Part shown: positions 1 to 8,209 of the stretch, one piece after another
Position numbering within the stretch: position 1 is the stretch's first letter
Layout: the number at the start of each line of letters is the position of its first letter
Made by a program: the position numbers and the translations under genes
Notes under the pieces: generated by a model
Told to the model about the DNA's origin: nothing
The model's input: the letters and a program-made list of their open reading frames with translations, nothing else
Database searches by the model: none
NCBI RefSeq assembly: GCF_950066645.1
Contig: NZ_CATMFB010000016.1
Location: 1 to 64,000, forward strand
Length of the DNA: 64,000 bases
Direction: 5' to 3'
Origin: an uncultured Thalassolituus sp.
GTDB taxonomy: Bacteria; Pseudomonadota; Gammaproteobacteria; Pseudomonadales; Oceanobacteraceae

Positions 1-18
1 TGATGGGAGAAGATGGTA

Positions 19-615
19 ATGAGTCAAGACGGCGTGAATAAGGCCCGGCGTACTCTGCTGGTCGGCGCGACTGCCGGTGTCGGTGCTGTCGGTGCTGGCT
101 TCCTCGCAGTCCCCTTCGTTAAGTCCTGGATGCCCAGTGAGAAAGCGAAGGCTGCAGGTGCACCAGCGAAGGTAGATATCAGCAAGATCGAGCCTGGTGC
201 GATGCTGACTGCAGAATGGCGTGGCAAGCCTGTGTACGTTGCCCGTCGTACAGAAGAGACCCTTAAGAATCTCGAAACTCTGGCTGGTCGTCTGAAAGAT
301 CCAGAGAACGGTAACAAAGCTCAGCAGCCTGAGTATGCTGACAACCTGTACCGCTCCCGCAAATCTGATGTGATCGTACTGCTGGGTGTTTGTACGCACC
401 TCGGTTGTGCACCGAAGTACTTCCCTGAAGTAAAACCTGAGCCGTTCGACCCGAACTGGCAGGGTGGTTGGTTCTGCCCATGTCACGGTTCACGTTTCGA
501 CCTGTCCGGCCGTGTTTTCAACGGCTCTCCTGCGTCTGACAACCTGATTGTTCCTCCATACTCCTACGAGGGTGAGAACGTTGTTGTCGTTGGTGTTGAT
601 GAGGAGAATGCATAA
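19..615 (+). CDS. petA: Ubiquinol-cytochrome c reductase, Rieske iron-sulfur subunit
   Basis: Rieske [2Fe-2S] subunit of the cytochrome bc1 complex, which passes electrons from ubiquinol to cytochrome c1 at the periplasmic face of the inner membrane. Both cluster-binding boxes are visible: CTHLGC near residues 125-130 and CPCHGS near 153-158. The N-terminus has a twin-arginine-like start (KARRTLL) followed by a hydrophobic Gly/Ala-rich anchor, typical of Tat-inserted Rieske proteins. An in-frame ATG also occurs at 13, but the GGGAGA at 5-10 is well spaced only for the ATG at 19. The stop overlaps the petB start by one base, so the two are translationally coupled. Length (about 198 residues) is normal. 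Confidence 0.96.
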   Translation: MSQDGVNKARRTLLVGATAGVGAVGAGFLAVPFVKSWMPSEKAKAAGAPAKVDISKIEPGAMLTAEWRGKPVYVARRTEETLKNLETLAGRLKDPENGNKAQQPEYADNLYRSRKSDVIVLLGVCTHLGCAPKYFPEVKPEPFDPNWQGGWFCPCHGSRFDLSGRVFNGSPASDNLIVPPYSYEGENVVVVGVDEENA

Positions 616-1841
616 TGAGTCAGAACACTAACAAAATCATGGCCTGGATCGATGACCGCCTGCCGGTAACCCAGACCTATGAAAAGCATATGTCTAAGTA
701 CTATGCTCCGAAGAACTTCAACTTCTGGTACTTCTTCGGCGTACTGTCCATGCTCATGCTGGTAAACCAGATTCTGACTGGTATCTGGCTGACCATGCAG
801 TTCACACCTAGCGCTGAAGCTGCCTTCGCGTCTGTTGAATACATCATGCGTGACGTTGAGTGGGGCTGGCTGATCCGCTACATGCACTCCACCGGCGCGA
901 CCTTCTTCTTTGTTGCGGTATACCTGCACATGATGCGTGCGATCCTGTACGGATCCTACCAGAAGCCACGTGAGCTGATCTGGATCTTTGGTATGCTGAT
1001 TTACCTGGCTCTGATGGCGGAAGCCTTCATGGGTTACGTACTGCCATGGGGCCAGATGTCCTACTGGGGTGCGCAGGTAATTATTTCCCTGTTCTCTGTT
1101 ATGCCATATGGCGACCTGCTGACTGAGTGGATCCGTGGTGACTTCCTGATTTCAGGCGCTACCCTGAACCGCTTCTTTGCACTGCACGTAGTTGCTGTAC
1201 CTCTGGTGATTGTTGCCCTCGTTGTTATGCACCTGCTGGCGCTGCACGAAGTAGGTTCTAACAACCCAGATGGCGTTGATATCAAGAAACACAAAGACGA
1301 AAACGGCAAGCCACTTGATGGCATCCCGTTCCACCCTTACTACACCGTGCACGATCTGGTGGGTATTGTGGTCTTCCTGATGGTGTTCTGTACTGTGCTG
1401 TTCTTCTTCCCGGAAGGTAACGGCTTCATGCTGGAATACGCTAACTTCGAACCTGCGAACGGTCTGAAGACGCCAGAGCACATTGCTCCTGTATGGTACT
1501 TCGGTGCGTTCTACGCCATTCTGCGTGCGGTTCCGGATAAGCTTCTGGGTGTAATCGCCATGGGTGCTGCTATCGCTGTACTGTTCGTACTGCCTTGGCT
1601 GGATCGTAGCCCAGTACGTAGCTGGCGCTACAAAGGTCTGCCAAGCAAGATCTATATCGTGATCTTCGGCTTCAACTTTGCACTGTTAACCTGGCTGGGC
1701 ACTCAGCCTGCTACAGAACTGCTGACGTTGATTGCTCAGATCGCATCTGTGATCTACTTCGGTTGGTTTGCATTCCTCGTCATCTCTCCGATGATCGAGA
1801 AAACCAAGCCAGTTCCTGAGCGCGTAACCGGAGGCCACTAA
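615..1841 (+). CDS. petB: Ubiquinol-cytochrome c reductase, cytochrome b subunit
   Basis: Membrane core of the bc1 complex, carrying hemes bL and bH and the two quinone sites. The heme-ligand histidines appear as pairs in one helix (RYMHSTG and YLHMMRA) and the next (FFALHVV and VVMHLLALH). The quinol-oxidation loop reads PVWY rather than the PEWY of mitochondria and alphaproteobacteria; PVWY is the form I know from beta/gammaproteobacteria. About eight membrane helices are evident. The 408-residue length fits the short, unfused cytochrome b. It lies between petA (one-base overlap) and petC (one-base gap) in the petABC operon. Confidence 0.97.
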   Translation: MSQNTNKIMAWIDDRLPVTQTYEKHMSKYYAPKNFNFWYFFGVLSMLMLVNQILTGIWLTMQFTPSAEAAFASVEYIMRDVEWGWLIRYMHSTGATFFFVAVYLHMMRAILYGSYQKPRELIWIFGMLIYLALMAEAFMGYVLPWGQMSYWGAQVIISLFSVMPYGDLLTEWIRGDFLISGATLNRFFALHVVAVPLVIVALVVMHLLALHEVGSNNPDGVDIKKHKDENGKPLDGIPFHPYYTVHDLVGIVVFLMVFCTVLFFFPEGNGFMLEYANFEPANGLKTPEHIAPVWYFGAFYAILRAVPDKLLGVIAMGAAIAVLFVLPWLDRSPVRSWRYKGLPSKIYIVIFGFNFALLTWLGTQPATELLTLIAQIASVIYFGWFAFLVISPMIEKTKPVPERVTGGH

Positions 1842-1842
1842 G

Positions 1843-2610
1843 ATGACATTGGGCATGAAAAAGATATTTGCACTGGTTGCTGCCTTCTTCCCAGCGGTAG
1901 CACTGGCAGCTGGCGGCAATGTACACCTGGACGAGCACCTGACTGACCTGCGTGACACTGCGTCGCTGCAGCGTGGTGCTCAGACCTTCGCTAACTACTG
2001 TATGGGCTGTCACTCAATGGAGCACGCCCGTTACAACCGCGTAGCGAAAGACCTTGGTATTCCTGAAGAAATGATGATGGAAAATCTGGTGTTTGCCGAT
2101 AAGAAGTTCGGTGACCTGATGACCATCGCGATGGATCAGACTGACTCTAAGCGTTGGTTTGGTGCAACGCCTCCGGATCTGACGCTGGTTGCTCGTGTAC
2201 GCCGTCCAGACTGGCTGTATACCTACCTGCGTAGCTTCTACGAAGATAACAGCCGTCCATGGGGCGTAAACAACGTTGTGTTCAAAGACGTTGGTATGCC
2301 ACACGTTCTGGCTGGCCTTCAGGGCCTTCAGGTTAAAGGCACTGCTCAGGTTGCGGTTGGTTTTGATACCCTGACTGGTCAGGAAATCCTGGAAGAACAC
2401 CACGATGTACTGTACATCGAAGAAGAAGGTCAGCTGTCTGTTGAAGAATACGACAAGCTGGTATTCGACCTGGTGAACTTTATGGTTTACATGGCAGAGC
2501 CTATTGCCCTGGAGCGTGAGCGCCTGGGTTGGTGGGTACTCCTGTTCCTGGCGATCTTCTTTGTTCCTGTATACTTCCTGAACAAAGAATTCTGGCGCGA
2601 CGTTAAGTAA
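1843..2610 (+). CDS. petC: Ubiquinol-cytochrome c reductase, cytochrome c1 subunit
   Basis: Cytochrome c1, the periplasmic heme-c acceptor of the bc1 complex. A cleavable signal peptide ending around ALAAGG is followed by a single CMGCH heme-attachment motif at residues 53-57. A C-terminal anchor (LLFLAIFFVPVYFL) precedes a short basic tail ending at WRDVK. The ATG at 1843 is favoured over the in-frame ATG at 1855 because GGAGG at 1830-1834 is eight bases upstream of it. It is the last gene of petABC, and a hairpin follows at 2636-2663. Confidence 0.97.
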   Translation: MTLGMKKIFALVAAFFPAVALAAGGNVHLDEHLTDLRDTASLQRGAQTFANYCMGCHSMEHARYNRVAKDLGIPEEMMMENLVFADKKFGDLMTIAMDQTDSKRWFGATPPDLTLVARVRRPDWLYTYLRSFYEDNSRPWGVNNVVFKDVGMPHVLAGLQGLQVKGTAQVAVGFDTLTGQEILEEHHDVLYIEEEGQLSVEEYDKLVFDLVNFMVYMAEPIALERERLGWWVLLFLAIFFVPVYFLNKEFWRDVK

Positions 2611-2635
2611 GAAATTTCTTACGCGTCAGAAGCAT

Positions 2636-2675
2636 AGCCCGGCCGTGTGAAAGCGGTCGGGCTGTATTCGTTTTT
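2636..2675 (+). terminator. Probable terminator after petABC
   Basis: Ten-base inverted repeat AGCCCGGCCG (2636-2645) and CGGTCGGGCT (2654-2663) with one wobble position and an eight-base loop. A broken T-rich tract (ATTCGTTTTT) follows. It lies between the petC stop and the sspA ribosome-binding site. The interrupted U-run makes it weaker than the other terminators here. Confidence 0.6.
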
Positions 2676-2718
2676 CGGGTTTGCCTAAAAGATTCTGAAT
2701 TCACTAAGAGAGGAAACT

Positions 2719-3345
2719 ATGGGAGTTGTAGCCAAGCGCTCTTCCATGACGTTTTTGTCCGACGCTGCTGATCATTACAGCCACCGCGTCCGTATCGTTC
2801 TCGCTGAGAAAGGCGTCACTGTTGATATCCACGATATTGACCCGGACAACATGCCAGAGGAACTGGCTGATCTGAACCCATACAACTCACTGCCAACCCT
2901 GGTTGACCGTGAGCTGGTTCTGTATGAACCAAATATTATGATGGAATACCTCGACGAGCGTTTCCCGCACCCGCCACTGCTCCCAGTGTACCCGGTTGCC
3001 CGTGCGCAGAGTCGTCTGTGGATGCACCGTATCGAAAAAGACTGGTGCGGTCTGGTAGAAACCATCATGTCAGGCAAAGTTAAAGAAGCAGAAAAAGCGC
3101 GTAAGGAGCTGACCGACAGCCTGGTTGCAACTGCGCCTATCTTTACTGAAATGCCATTTTTCATGAGCGAAGAATTCTCTATCGTTGACTGCTGCGTTGC
3201 TCCGATTCTGTGGCGTCTGCCAGTACTGGGCATTGAACTGCCAGAGAAGCAGTGCAAGCCACTGACTCAGTACATGGAGCGACTGTTTGATCGTGAAAGC
3301 TTCCAGGCTTCTCTGTCCGAAGCAGAGCGCGAGATGCGCGACTGA
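2719..3345 (+). CDS. sspA: Stringent starvation protein A
   Basis: GST-fold, RNA-polymerase-associated stringent starvation protein SspA. It has the thioredoxin-like N-terminal half (about residues 1-90; [19 protein letters not shown] replaces a catalytic GST site) and an all-helical C-terminal half. In E. coli it binds RNA polymerase and modulates stationary-phase, acid-tolerance and phage late transcription. The ATG at 2719 is preceded by AGAGAGGAAAC. The stop overlaps the start of sspB, the conserved sspAB arrangement, often found beside petABC. Length (208) matches the family. Confidence 0.95.
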   Translation: MGVVAKRSSMTFLSDAADHYSHRVRIVLAEKGVTVDIHDIDPDNMPEELADLNPYNSLPTLVDRELVLYEPNIMMEYLDERFPHPPLLPVYPVARAQSRLWMHRIEKDWCGLVETIMSGKVKEAEKARKELTDSLVATAPIFTEMPFFMSEEFSIVDCCVAPILWRLPVLGIELPEKQCKPLTQYMERLFDRESFQASLSEAEREMRD

Positions 3346-3770
3346 TGGCTGATAAAATGACACCCAGCCGCCCGTATCTGATGCGGGCGCTGAACGAATG
3401 GATACTCGACAATGACTGCACGCCCTACGTGCTCGTTGATGCCGGTCTGCCAGGCGTACAGGTTCCACAGGATTACGTGAATAACGGTCAGATCGTGCTG
3501 AATATCAGCCCTTCTGCAGTTCGTGATCTGTTAATGAACCAGGATGGGCTGTCATTTAATGCACGTTTTGGCGGCGTTCCGATGGATGTCTATGTCCCTT
3601 TGGTCGCTATCCTTGCGATATACGCCAAAGAGAATGGTCAGGGCATGGTGTTCGGTTCTGAGGCGGGTGCCCCTAACCCGGATGATACACCTCCGCCGCC
3701 TAAGTCAGTGAAAAAAGCACCGGCTGAAAAGCCCGCTGGCCCCCGGCCATCACTGAAAGTCGTGAAATAA
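3345..3770 (+). CDS. sspB: ClpXP protease specificity-enhancing factor SspB
   Basis: Adaptor that tethers ssrA-tagged proteins to ClpXP. The N-terminal substrate-binding domain (PSRPYLMRALNEWILDND, residues about 6-25) is followed by a proline-rich flexible linker near residues 110-130. The C-terminal ClpX-docking tail RPSLKVVK closely resembles the XB motif of E. coli SspB. The start overlaps the sspA stop (TGATGG). A four-residue extension precedes the conserved MTPSRP, so initiation at the internal ATG at 3357 is also possible. A strong terminator follows immediately. Confidence 0.94.
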   Translation: MADKMTPSRPYLMRALNEWILDNDCTPYVLVDAGLPGVQVPQDYVNNGQIVLNISPSAVRDLLMNQDGLSFNARFGGVPMDVYVPLVAILAIYAKENGQGMVFGSEAGAPNPDDTPPPPKSVKKAPAEKPAGPRPSLKVVK

Positions 3771-3773
3771 AAG

Positions 3774-3796
3774 AACCGCCTAAGGGCGGTTTTTTC
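3774..3796 (+). terminator. Rho-independent terminator after sspAB
   Basis: Stem AACCGCC (3774-3780), loop of four to five bases, stem GGCGGTT and a T-run, directly after the sspB stop. Confidence 0.9.
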
Positions 3797-3812
3797 ATAC
3801 AAGGAATGGCCA

Positions 3813-4490
3813 ATGGAAGTAGTTGCCTCACTCAGAGACTTTTTTCGCATGCTATCGGATGGCTTATCGGGCTTGTTAGCACGGTTTCTCATCATCCTGC
3901 CTTTTATCGTGTTACTGGAGGTGGGTCGATATTATTTCCCTGGAAATCACTACGGACTAGCTGCAGTCGAGCTGATTATCTCTTCTGTGTTCCTTTTGAT
4001 TCTCGTGCACTATCTACTTGTGGCTTCAGGCATACAAAGCCACTTGTCTTTTGGTCGTTGTATCACCTTTATATTTGCCTATACATTAGTCAGCTTGATA
4101 GCTAGTTTCGGATTCTTACTCTTTTTTATCCCTGGCTTGTTGATTATGGCTGCTTCAGTTCTCGTCCCTGTGCTGGTTTTGTCTGAGAGGGCGGGTCCCA
4201 TTGAGGCTGTTGGCAATAGTGTCGTAGCATTTAAAGGCACATATCCAAAGTTCTTTTTACTAATAATGATTTTGTGGGGAAGTGCCTTCCTCGGCGGCAT
4301 CGCCCTCGGTTTTGTGCTCACTAAGCTCGGCGTTGATGATGATGTTGTAGAGACTGTGTCTCGGTCATTGGAGTGGATTGGCTGTATGTTCAATGCTGTA
4401 ATCTGTGTTTCGTTGTATCAAAAAGCGCTGATGTATAGAGGTGTTGAGTCCCTTGCTCAATGGTATGAGAGCCAAAGAAGTGGAGGCTAG
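3813..4490 (+). CDS. Multi-pass membrane protein of unknown function
   Basis: A 225-residue polytopic inner-membrane protein with five or six hydrophobic helices (for example ARFLIILPFIVLLEV, LIISSVFLLILVHYLLV, LIASFGFLLFFIPGLLIMA and FFLLIMILWGSAFLGGIAL). The arrangement, with a conserved-looking PGL turn after the fourth helix, recalls YciC/UPF0259-type and related DUF membrane proteins. I do not recognise it firmly. It starts 17 bases after the sspB terminator with a modest AAGGA ribosome site. It overlaps the next gene by about 26 bases, suggesting co-translation. Confidence 0.75.
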   Translation: MEVVASLRDFFRMLSDGLSGLLARFLIILPFIVLLEVGRYYFPGNHYGLAAVELIISSVFLLILVHYLLVASGIQSHLSFGRCITFIFAYTLVSLIASFGFLLFFIPGLLIMAASVLVPVLVLSERAGPIEAVGNSVVAFKGTYPKFFLLIMILWGSAFLGGIALGFVLTKLGVDDDVVETVSRSLEWIGCMFNAVICVSLYQKALMYRGVESLAQWYESQRSGG

Positions 4491-4845
4491 TCCGGATTTT
4501 TTCGGCACTCTTCGGCGCGTTGAGAACTATGCCCGCCTGATGGATGCTCGGTTCAGGGTACCTTTTACACCTTTTACGGTAGGTGTGGATGGACTGATTG
4601 GCCTTCTTCCCGGGGTTGGCGACGCTGTATCTTTTGTTCTTGCCCTGTATCCATTGTTTGAAGCAAAGCGCATGAAAGTTGGTCGCGAGCTGATGATACG
4701 GATGTTTCTGAATATTGTGATTGATACTGTGATTGGCAGTATTCCCCTGATTGGCGATCTGTTTGATATTGGCTTTAAAGCGAATATCCGGAACGCCAAT
4801 TTGCTCAAAGAGTGGGCTGAAAAGCAGAGCAATGATGGCAGCTAG
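4465..4845 (+). CDS. DUF4112 family protein
   Basis: Small protein with two hydrophobic helical hairpins and the Gly/Pro-rich motifs I associate with DUF4112: DGLIGLLPGVGDAVSF near the middle and a second version, IGSIPLIGDLFDIGFKAN, near the C-terminus. The function of the family is unknown to me; it is probably membrane-associated. An in-frame GTG at 4441 would extend it by eight residues deeper into the upstream gene. The ATG at 4465 is preferred, although its ribosome site is weak. Its partner is the membrane protein just upstream. Confidence 0.8.
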   Translation: MRAKEVEASPDFFGTLRRVENYARLMDARFRVPFTPFTVGVDGLIGLLPGVGDAVSFVLALYPLFEAKRMKVGRELMIRMFLNIVIDTVIGSIPLIGDLFDIGFKANIRNANLLKEWAEKQSNDGS

Positions 4846-4869
4846 CCGTTTCAGGGCTGCACTGAACAC

Positions 4870-4982
4870 ACTCGCTGGGTTCCCGCGTTCGTGGGAATGA
4901 CAGATTGAAGGCACGCCCAGGAGCCTTATCTGTACTCGTGACTGTGGATAAAAACCCGTCATCCTCGCGAATGCGGGGAACC
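4870..4982. repeat. Pair of short interspersed repeats, inverted (left flank of the 5-8 kb block)
   Basis: Two copies of a GTCATYCYCGCGAANGCGGG-type interspersed repeat in opposite orientation: TTCCCGCGTTCGTGGGAATGAC near 4872-4902, and GTCATCCTCGCGAATGCGGG near 4959-4978. The same element occurs as a pair at 8059-8128. Such sequences are common in proteobacterial intergenic spacers. Identity is by resemblance only. Confidence 0.7.
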
Positions 4983-5009
4983 ATCATTGTTGGGGCGCCA
5001 TGTAGGAGG

Positions 5010-5047
5010 CGTTTAATTCCGCAGGAATTAACGGCGAGCACCTTCGC
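5010..5047. repeat. Two adjacent intergenic hairpins
   Basis: CGTTTAATTCC (5010-5020), spacer GCA and GGAATTAACG form a near-perfect hairpin. It is followed by a smaller one, GGCG...CGCC, around 5033-5047. They lie downstream of both converging transcription units (DUF4112 gene on plus, 5062-5496 gene on minus). They may act as bidirectional transcript ends, though no clear T-run is present. Confidence 0.5.
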
Positions 5048-5061
5048 CGCCAGCCTACGCA

Positions 5062-5496
5062 TCAAACTAACTCGATAATTACTCCGTAAAACAGCACCAG
5101 AAATCCACCGATCTCTGCGGCGATCAGCGTCCACATATACACGGGAATCGACTTGTGGATGAAGCCCGCTTTCTCGCCGTCAGCCAGCCGCAATTGATTG
5201 CGGGTATCCTGTTTAATTCCGTGCACGAAGTAACTGATTACTGCAGTGGCAAAATAGCCAACGAGAAGAATCACTGACAGCATTTCCAGCCAGTCAGACA
5301 GCTGACTGATCAGTACGAATTGATAGATCAATATGCAGGCAAAGGCATACATGAGTGAAGCCCGGTGGCAGATATCAATATAAATATGCGCCCGACCCTG
5401 TGGTGACACCATGATCTGTTGATATTTGATCACGCCGGTGAGCAGGCCGAAAAGGAAAAAAACGCCAGCGGAAATGAGTGAAAGTGCAGATGCCAT
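5062..5496 (-). CDS. Small integral membrane protein, unknown
   Basis: A 144-residue protein with four predicted membrane helices (ALSLISAGVFFLFGLLTGV, ASLMYAFACILIYQFVLI, EMLSVILLVGYFATAVISYFV and YMWTLIAAEIGGFLVLFYGVI). Charged residues are concentrated in the cytoplasmic loops (GIKQDTRNQLRLADGEKAG). The four-helix layout with a GVIKYQQIM segment after helix 1 resembles small conserved membrane proteins found beside envelope genes, but I recognise no named family. It is the last gene of the minus-strand trio with 5515-6096 and 6112-7890, separated by 18 and 15 bases. Confidence 0.7.
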   Translation of the reverse strand: MASALSLISAGVFFLFGLLTGVIKYQQIMVSPQGRAHIYIDICHRASLMYAFACILIYQFVLISQLSDWLEMLSVILLVGYFATAVISYFVHGIKQDTRNQLRLADGEKAGFIHKSIPVYMWTLIAAEIGGFLVLFYGVIIELV

Positions 5497-5514
5497 GGTT
5501 ATGAGCTCTTCATT

Positions 5515-6096
5515 TCAGAAAGAGTAAAGTAGATGGAGAGACAGGTAATTCCCGTAATCATTGCTTCGCACTCTTCTGTAATTAATAGCGAACATCGGGA
5601 AGTCCTCCTTCGAACTGAATAGAACACCCGTAGTTAAATAAGATGCACCGGACAAGTCAAACTTGCTACTGGTATTGTCATTTTCACATGTTGAGCACTG
5701 ATTCTGAGGGCGTGAAATATTGATCAGATTGGTCCCGATCCCATACGAAATGCCGATAGTGTTATTAATATGGTAGGTCAGACTGCTTTCGATGTTCAGT
5801 AGCCATCCCTGAATGCTGTTGTCATAACGGTCGGAGCCAGACACCAGGGACGGTCTCATGCTGAAGGCAATGTCGAATGACTTTCCCATGGTGAGAACGC
5901 GTGTTGCATCAAATCCGATAGAGACCAGGCCTTGCTCCAGTCCTTCTTCCCGTGCTTTGGATTCGCTGAGAATCATGTAGTGAGCAAACAGGCCGGCACG
6001 TCCGAATTCTGGGCCCGCTTCGGTTTCGTCCGAATGAGTTAGTGGTACCTGTGCGAGTAAAATCAGGGCTAAAGCAGGTCTTAGTGACATCAACAT
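5515..6096 (-). CDS. Exported outer-membrane-type protein, unknown
   Basis: A 193-residue protein with an N-terminal signal peptide (hydrophobic core LRPALALILLAQVPLTHS). The rest is rich in alternating hydrophobic/polar segments and the C-terminus ends in aromatic LHLLYSF, as in outer-membrane beta-barrels. A CSTC pair around residue 133 could be a disulfide or a loop. Length would allow an eight-stranded barrel. I know no named family. It lies 15 bases downstream of the O-antigen ligase-like gene, so a cell-envelope role is inferred from context. Confidence 0.65.
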   Translation of the reverse strand: MLMSLRPALALILLAQVPLTHSDETEAGPEFGRAGLFAHYMILSESKAREEGLEQGLVSIGFDATRVLTMGKSFDIAFSMRPSLVSGSDRYDNSIQGWLLNIESSLTYHINNTIGISYGIGTNLINISRPQNQCSTCENDNTSSKFDLSGASYLTTGVLFSSKEDFPMFAINYRRVRSNDYGNYLSLHLLYSF

Positions 6097-6111
6097 ATAT
6101 CCATATAAAGA

Positions 6112-7890
6112 TTATGGCTCCAGCTTTCGGGCCATTCGGTATTTTTCGGCTAACTGCCTCGACAGATCCCTGGCGTCAGCGCATTGTTCGTACCATTCTA
6201 TGACTCCTGCAATAGAACAGATAGATTTAAGGTGAAAGCGCCCTTTAAGGATACGTCGCTTTGCTATTGCCATATCGAGAAGTTCATCTGCCTTTGCTGA
6301 ATCGCCATGTTTCCGCCAATATGCTGACTGCCATGCCAGGATTTCAGCGGATCGTTTTTCAATTTTTGACTGTAGTTCAATAGAAAGTTCGTAGGCTACG
6401 CTCTCGTCAAGACGATGCTTGTATATGAGCTGCCATATCCCTTCAAGCTGATACGGGTGTTCTTTTACCCATAGTAGTTCTTGTGCGGTTACTTCCTGAT
6501 TGCTAAGGACCTTTCGATTGAAATTGTTAGTGGTCTCATATTGAGAGTTTACGAGGTATGCAAACGAGAGAAATATAACTATCAGTACGGTAAGTAACGG
6601 CGAGGTCTGACTGTATTCGTTCGATTTCTTTTTTGTTGCTGATATGGCTATGGCCAGCATCGGGATGAACAGAAACAACGAAGATGGCTCATGGAGAGTG
6701 GTAGACAGCATGCTTTGGATAAAAAAGATGCCAAAGGCCATTACCCAGTAAATTGACAGATGATCCTTCCCTTTCAATCCGTTATCTATAATTAAGCAGA
6801 GTCCTCTGACGCCCATCCAGATTAGCCAGGCTACGGCGATGGTAGCGGCTGGCCACCCCCAGTTCAGAGCAAATTCCAGGAGTGTGTTGTGTGGGGCTTG
6901 CCCAAAAGGGAAAGGGCTCATGTAATAGTAGGAATCTGGGCCACCACCAAACCAGGGTTGGGTCTTCATCTGCTCCAGTACGGCAATCCAGATATCTGAC
7001 CGTCCACTGGTGAAGTCGTTGCCTTGATAAGAAATGGTAGATCCAAGAAACCGCCAGATGCCTTCCCAACCATCCATTTCGGTGTCTGGTGTCATCGATA
7101 TTGCAGTATAGACACTCAGGGCCACCGTAAAAACGATAGTTGTCACATAACCGTGTTGGTTCCTGTGTAGCCACATGAGAGTAACTACGCCCAGTAATGC
7201 GCAACAGGTAGAAGTGCGACCCGCCGCAAACAACAATGTTACGAGCGATGCATAGAGCGAGATCAGTCCATAAGTGCGGCTCAGGATACTTCTTCTGGAA
7301 ATGAAATATGCACTTATAACCGCAGCCGCGGCAGCCGTGTCTCCCATGTGGCGGATATTGGTGTAAATCCCAGCGCCGTCCATCCAGTCTATCTGACTCA
7401 ACGACTCTGGAGTGAGGAATTTAATCAGAAGCAACAACCATGTGATGTTGATCGCTACCAGATAAGATGCCGTGAAAGCGACCAAGCCTCTGTTGGATTT
7501 TGAGAAGTAAGAGCAAAATAGCCAGGCGTTTATAACAGTGATGATAATTTCATTCTGTCGGTAGATTCCGGCATATGGGTGATCGCTCAGGAAAATGGCT
7601 ACGCTGGATAGTATCAGCCATAGAGCACCGGCGATCGACCAGACGCCGGTATTTAATGTGACTCTGAATTTTAAAAGCAGAAGTAACCATCCCGCCAGAA
7701 TAACCTGTAGGCTCATGACGGTCGTTCGGGCTTCAGACCTGGCGGGCGTTTCTGAAAATTGATATGCCAGAAGTGCAATAGCAAACAGCAGCCCCATAGC
7801 GACAGGCGAAAGATCACGCCCAATCGTTAGCCAGCGGCGTAAGTCCTCATTGAAACAGCCTCTGATTGCAGACCTGTAATTATTTGGCAT
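6112..7890 (-). CDS. O-antigen ligase/polymerase-like membrane protein (Wzy_C type)
   Basis: A 592-residue polytopic protein of the O-antigen ligase / Wzy polymerase superfamily, enzymes that transfer or polymerise undecaprenyl-linked glycans at the periplasmic face. About eleven hydrophobic helices fill residues 30-450. The characteristic large periplasmic loop contains GGGPDSYYYMSPFPFGQAPH and then NTLLEFALNWGW, the hallmark of the Wzy_C/WaaL signature. The last 140 residues form a soluble, charged, helical tail beyond the final membrane helix, longer than in a standard WaaL. No glycosyltransferase genes are adjacent, so the substrate (lipid A core, pilin or an exopolysaccharide) cannot be told. 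It is first in the minus-strand trio. Confidence 0.8.
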   Translation of the reverse strand: MPNNYRSAIRGCFNEDLRRWLTIGRDLSPVAMGLLFAIALLAYQFSETPARSEARTTVMSLQVILAGWLLLLLKFRVTLNTGVWSIAGALWLILSSVAIFLSDHPYAGIYRQNEIIITVINAWLFCSYFSKSNRGLVAFTASYLVAINITWLLLLIKFLTPESLSQIDWMDGAGIYTNIRHMGDTAAAAAVISAYFISRRSILSRTYGLISLYASLVTLLFAAGRTSTCCALLGVVTLMWLHRNQHGYVTTIVFTVALSVYTAISMTPDTEMDGWEGIWRFLGSTISYQGNDFTSGRSDIWIAVLEQMKTQPWFGGGPDSYYYMSPFPFGQAPHNTLLEFALNWGWPAATIAVAWLIWMGVRGLCLIIDNGLKGKDHLSIYWVMAFGIFFIQSMLSTTLHEPSSLFLFIPMLAIAISATKKKSNEYSQTSPLLTVLIVIFLSFAYLVNSQYETTNNFNRKVLSNQEVTAQELLWVKEHPYQLEGIWQLIYKHRLDESVAYELSIELQSKIEKRSAEILAWQSAYWRKHGDSAKADELLDMAIAKRRILKGRFHLKSICSIAGVIEWYEQCADARDLSRQLAEKYRMARKLEP

Positions 7891-8209
7891 CGTCTTTTTT
7901 CGAAGCGGTGTAGTTCACTGGAAACATCCTGTTCAGAGCTTCTCTTTAAAGTGTTATCTGACAACTTCGAGAATATCAATTTACTGCAGGATAACAATCA
8001 CTTTGGTGCTTGATAGTGAGTACTCACAACAGGAGGCGTTCTGAGCATGCGGACGGCCTGTCATCCCCGCGAAGGCGGCGAACTAAAAGACAATACGCTG
8101 GATTTCCACTTTCGTGGGAATGACGGTAGAGAGTAAAGGCATGCTCTACGACCAAAACCCGGTAGAATAGACCGTGTTAGTCAATGAACACGATGCCACT
8201 GGAACCCAT
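7891..8209. other. Intergenic region between divergent genes
   Basis: A 319-base spacer between the O-antigen ligase-like gene (minus) and the DUF1851-like gene (plus). The half near 7891-8030 is AT-rich and probably carries the promoter of the minus-strand trio. The right half contains the 8059-8128 repeat pair. I see no additional gene. Confidence 0.6.
8059..8128. repeat. Pair of short interspersed repeats, inverted (right flank of the 5-8 kb block)
   Basis: GTCATCCCCGCGAAGGCGG near 8059-8077, then the opposite-strand copy TTTCGTGGGAATGACGG near 8110-8126. This is the same element as the pair at 4870-4982 but with the two copies in the reverse order. The two pairs bracket the minus-strand trio of envelope genes. 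Confidence 0.7.

Noticed and set aside
4805-5134. 109-codon minus-strand frame over the repeats at 4.9 kb
   Set aside because: Made up of interspersed repeat sequence (SFPRTREP-type peptide) and overlaps two better supported genes.
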